A DNA stretch of 64,000 nucleotides, taken from assembly GCA_963847085.1 (NCBI GenBank), contig CAWJYO010000004.1, positions 248,001-312,000 of the forward strand, in the 5' to 3' direction. Position numbers and translations under genes: made by a program. Positions 63,865-64,000 of the stretch are shown here, one piece after another. The stretch is from Ilyomonas sp963847085 (GTDB lineage Bacteria > Bacteroidota > Bacteroidia > Chitinophagales > Chitinophagaceae). The notes beneath the pieces are model-generated. The model made no database searches, had not been told where the DNA came from, and saw nothing but the letters and a program-made list of their open reading frames with translations. Positions within the stretch are counted from its first letter, which is position 1; every line of letters starts with the position of its first letter.

Positions 63865-64000
63865 ATGATTCAGCAAGAAAGCAGGTTAAATGTAGCTGAT
63901 AACAGCGGAGCGAAAGAAGTGCTTTGTATTCGTGTATTGGGTAATTCCGGACAGGATTATGCTAAGATAGGCGATAAGATTGTGGTAACGGTAAAGGATG
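63865..64000 (+). CDS. rplN: Ribosomal protein uL14, N-terminal part (runs off window)
   Basis: First 45 residues: MIQQESRLNVADNSGAKEVL, CIRVLGNSG, then GDKIVVTVKD. These match the universally conserved L14 beginning. ATG 63865; the gene continues beyond base 64000. Confidence 0.95.
   Translation, partial: MIQQESRLNVADNSGAKEVLCIRVLGNSGQDYAKIGDKIVVTVKD

Noticed and set aside
1..64000. CRISPR array
   Set aside because: I found no set of regularly spaced identical 25-40 base repeats; the repeats here are degenerate or palindromic and irregularly spaced.
1..64000. tRNA or rRNA genes
   Set aside because: No cloverleaf with TTCGANNC or 16S/23S conserved segments noticed in the intergenic gaps I read. 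Search by covariance model was not possible.

Overview
The window looks like a chromosomal segment of a Bacteroidota bacterium, most likely family Chitinophagaceae. The evidence is a roughly 40% GC composition, TAnnTTTG-type -7 promoter boxes, few Shine-Dalgarno sequences, and typical gene families: DUF5916, DUF6089, a TonB receptor with a carboxypeptidase-regulatory domain, DUF3347, MiaE, and ABC permeases without an ATPase. Species cannot be named from the sequence alone.

Layout. 1-4.5 kb: end of a DUF5916 protein, an HtrA/Do protease and a PfkB sugar kinase. 4.8-16.7 kb: five tandem paralogous MacB/FtsX-type permeases, the fourth lacking its N-terminus. 16.7-25.4 kb: PPK2 polyphosphate kinase, DinB-like protein, XerC/D recombinase, TonB receptor, Rrf2 regulator, aminotransferase, lipoprotein. 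25.8-36.3 kb: an orphan ERF single-strand annealing protein, cytochrome c with a quinoprotein sugar dehydrogenase, HisC, an NtrC-type regulator, two outer-membrane proteins, NAD kinase, and a CheB/CheR pair. 36.5-44.6 kb: YchF, MurB, fatty acid desaturase, Nudix, DinB/YfiT, ABC ATPase, CAP protein, aspartokinase, fasciclin. 44.8-57.7 kb: a lipoprotein gene visible only after allowing indels, an ECF sigma/anti-sigma pair, L,D-transpeptidase, PurK, DUF3347 protein, MiaE, GH18 chitinase next to a large secreted protein with a possible caspase-like end, a PhoB/PhoR-like pair and an NlpC/P60 lipoprotein. 58-64 kb: the S10 ribosomal operon from rpsJ to the start of rplN, in canonical order.

Two themes run through the window. 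First, an 11-base motif, GCAAAAACAAA (complement TTTGTTTTTGC), occurs 20 times exactly by my count, where about 0.1 would be expected by chance. It lies mostly between genes, often just after stop codons or in terminator stems, and also inside coding sequences. Its behaviour recalls DNA-uptake sequences and is the best candidate here for something undescribed. Several families of palindromic and 'degenerate word' intergenic repeats accompany it, including a 115-118 bp nested inverted-repeat element present twice. Second, about 20 single- or double-base indels break otherwise intact genes, including rpsS, rplP, rpmC and purK. Because essential ribosomal genes are hit, I read these as sequence errors rather than pseudogenes, and I give the full repaired gene extents.
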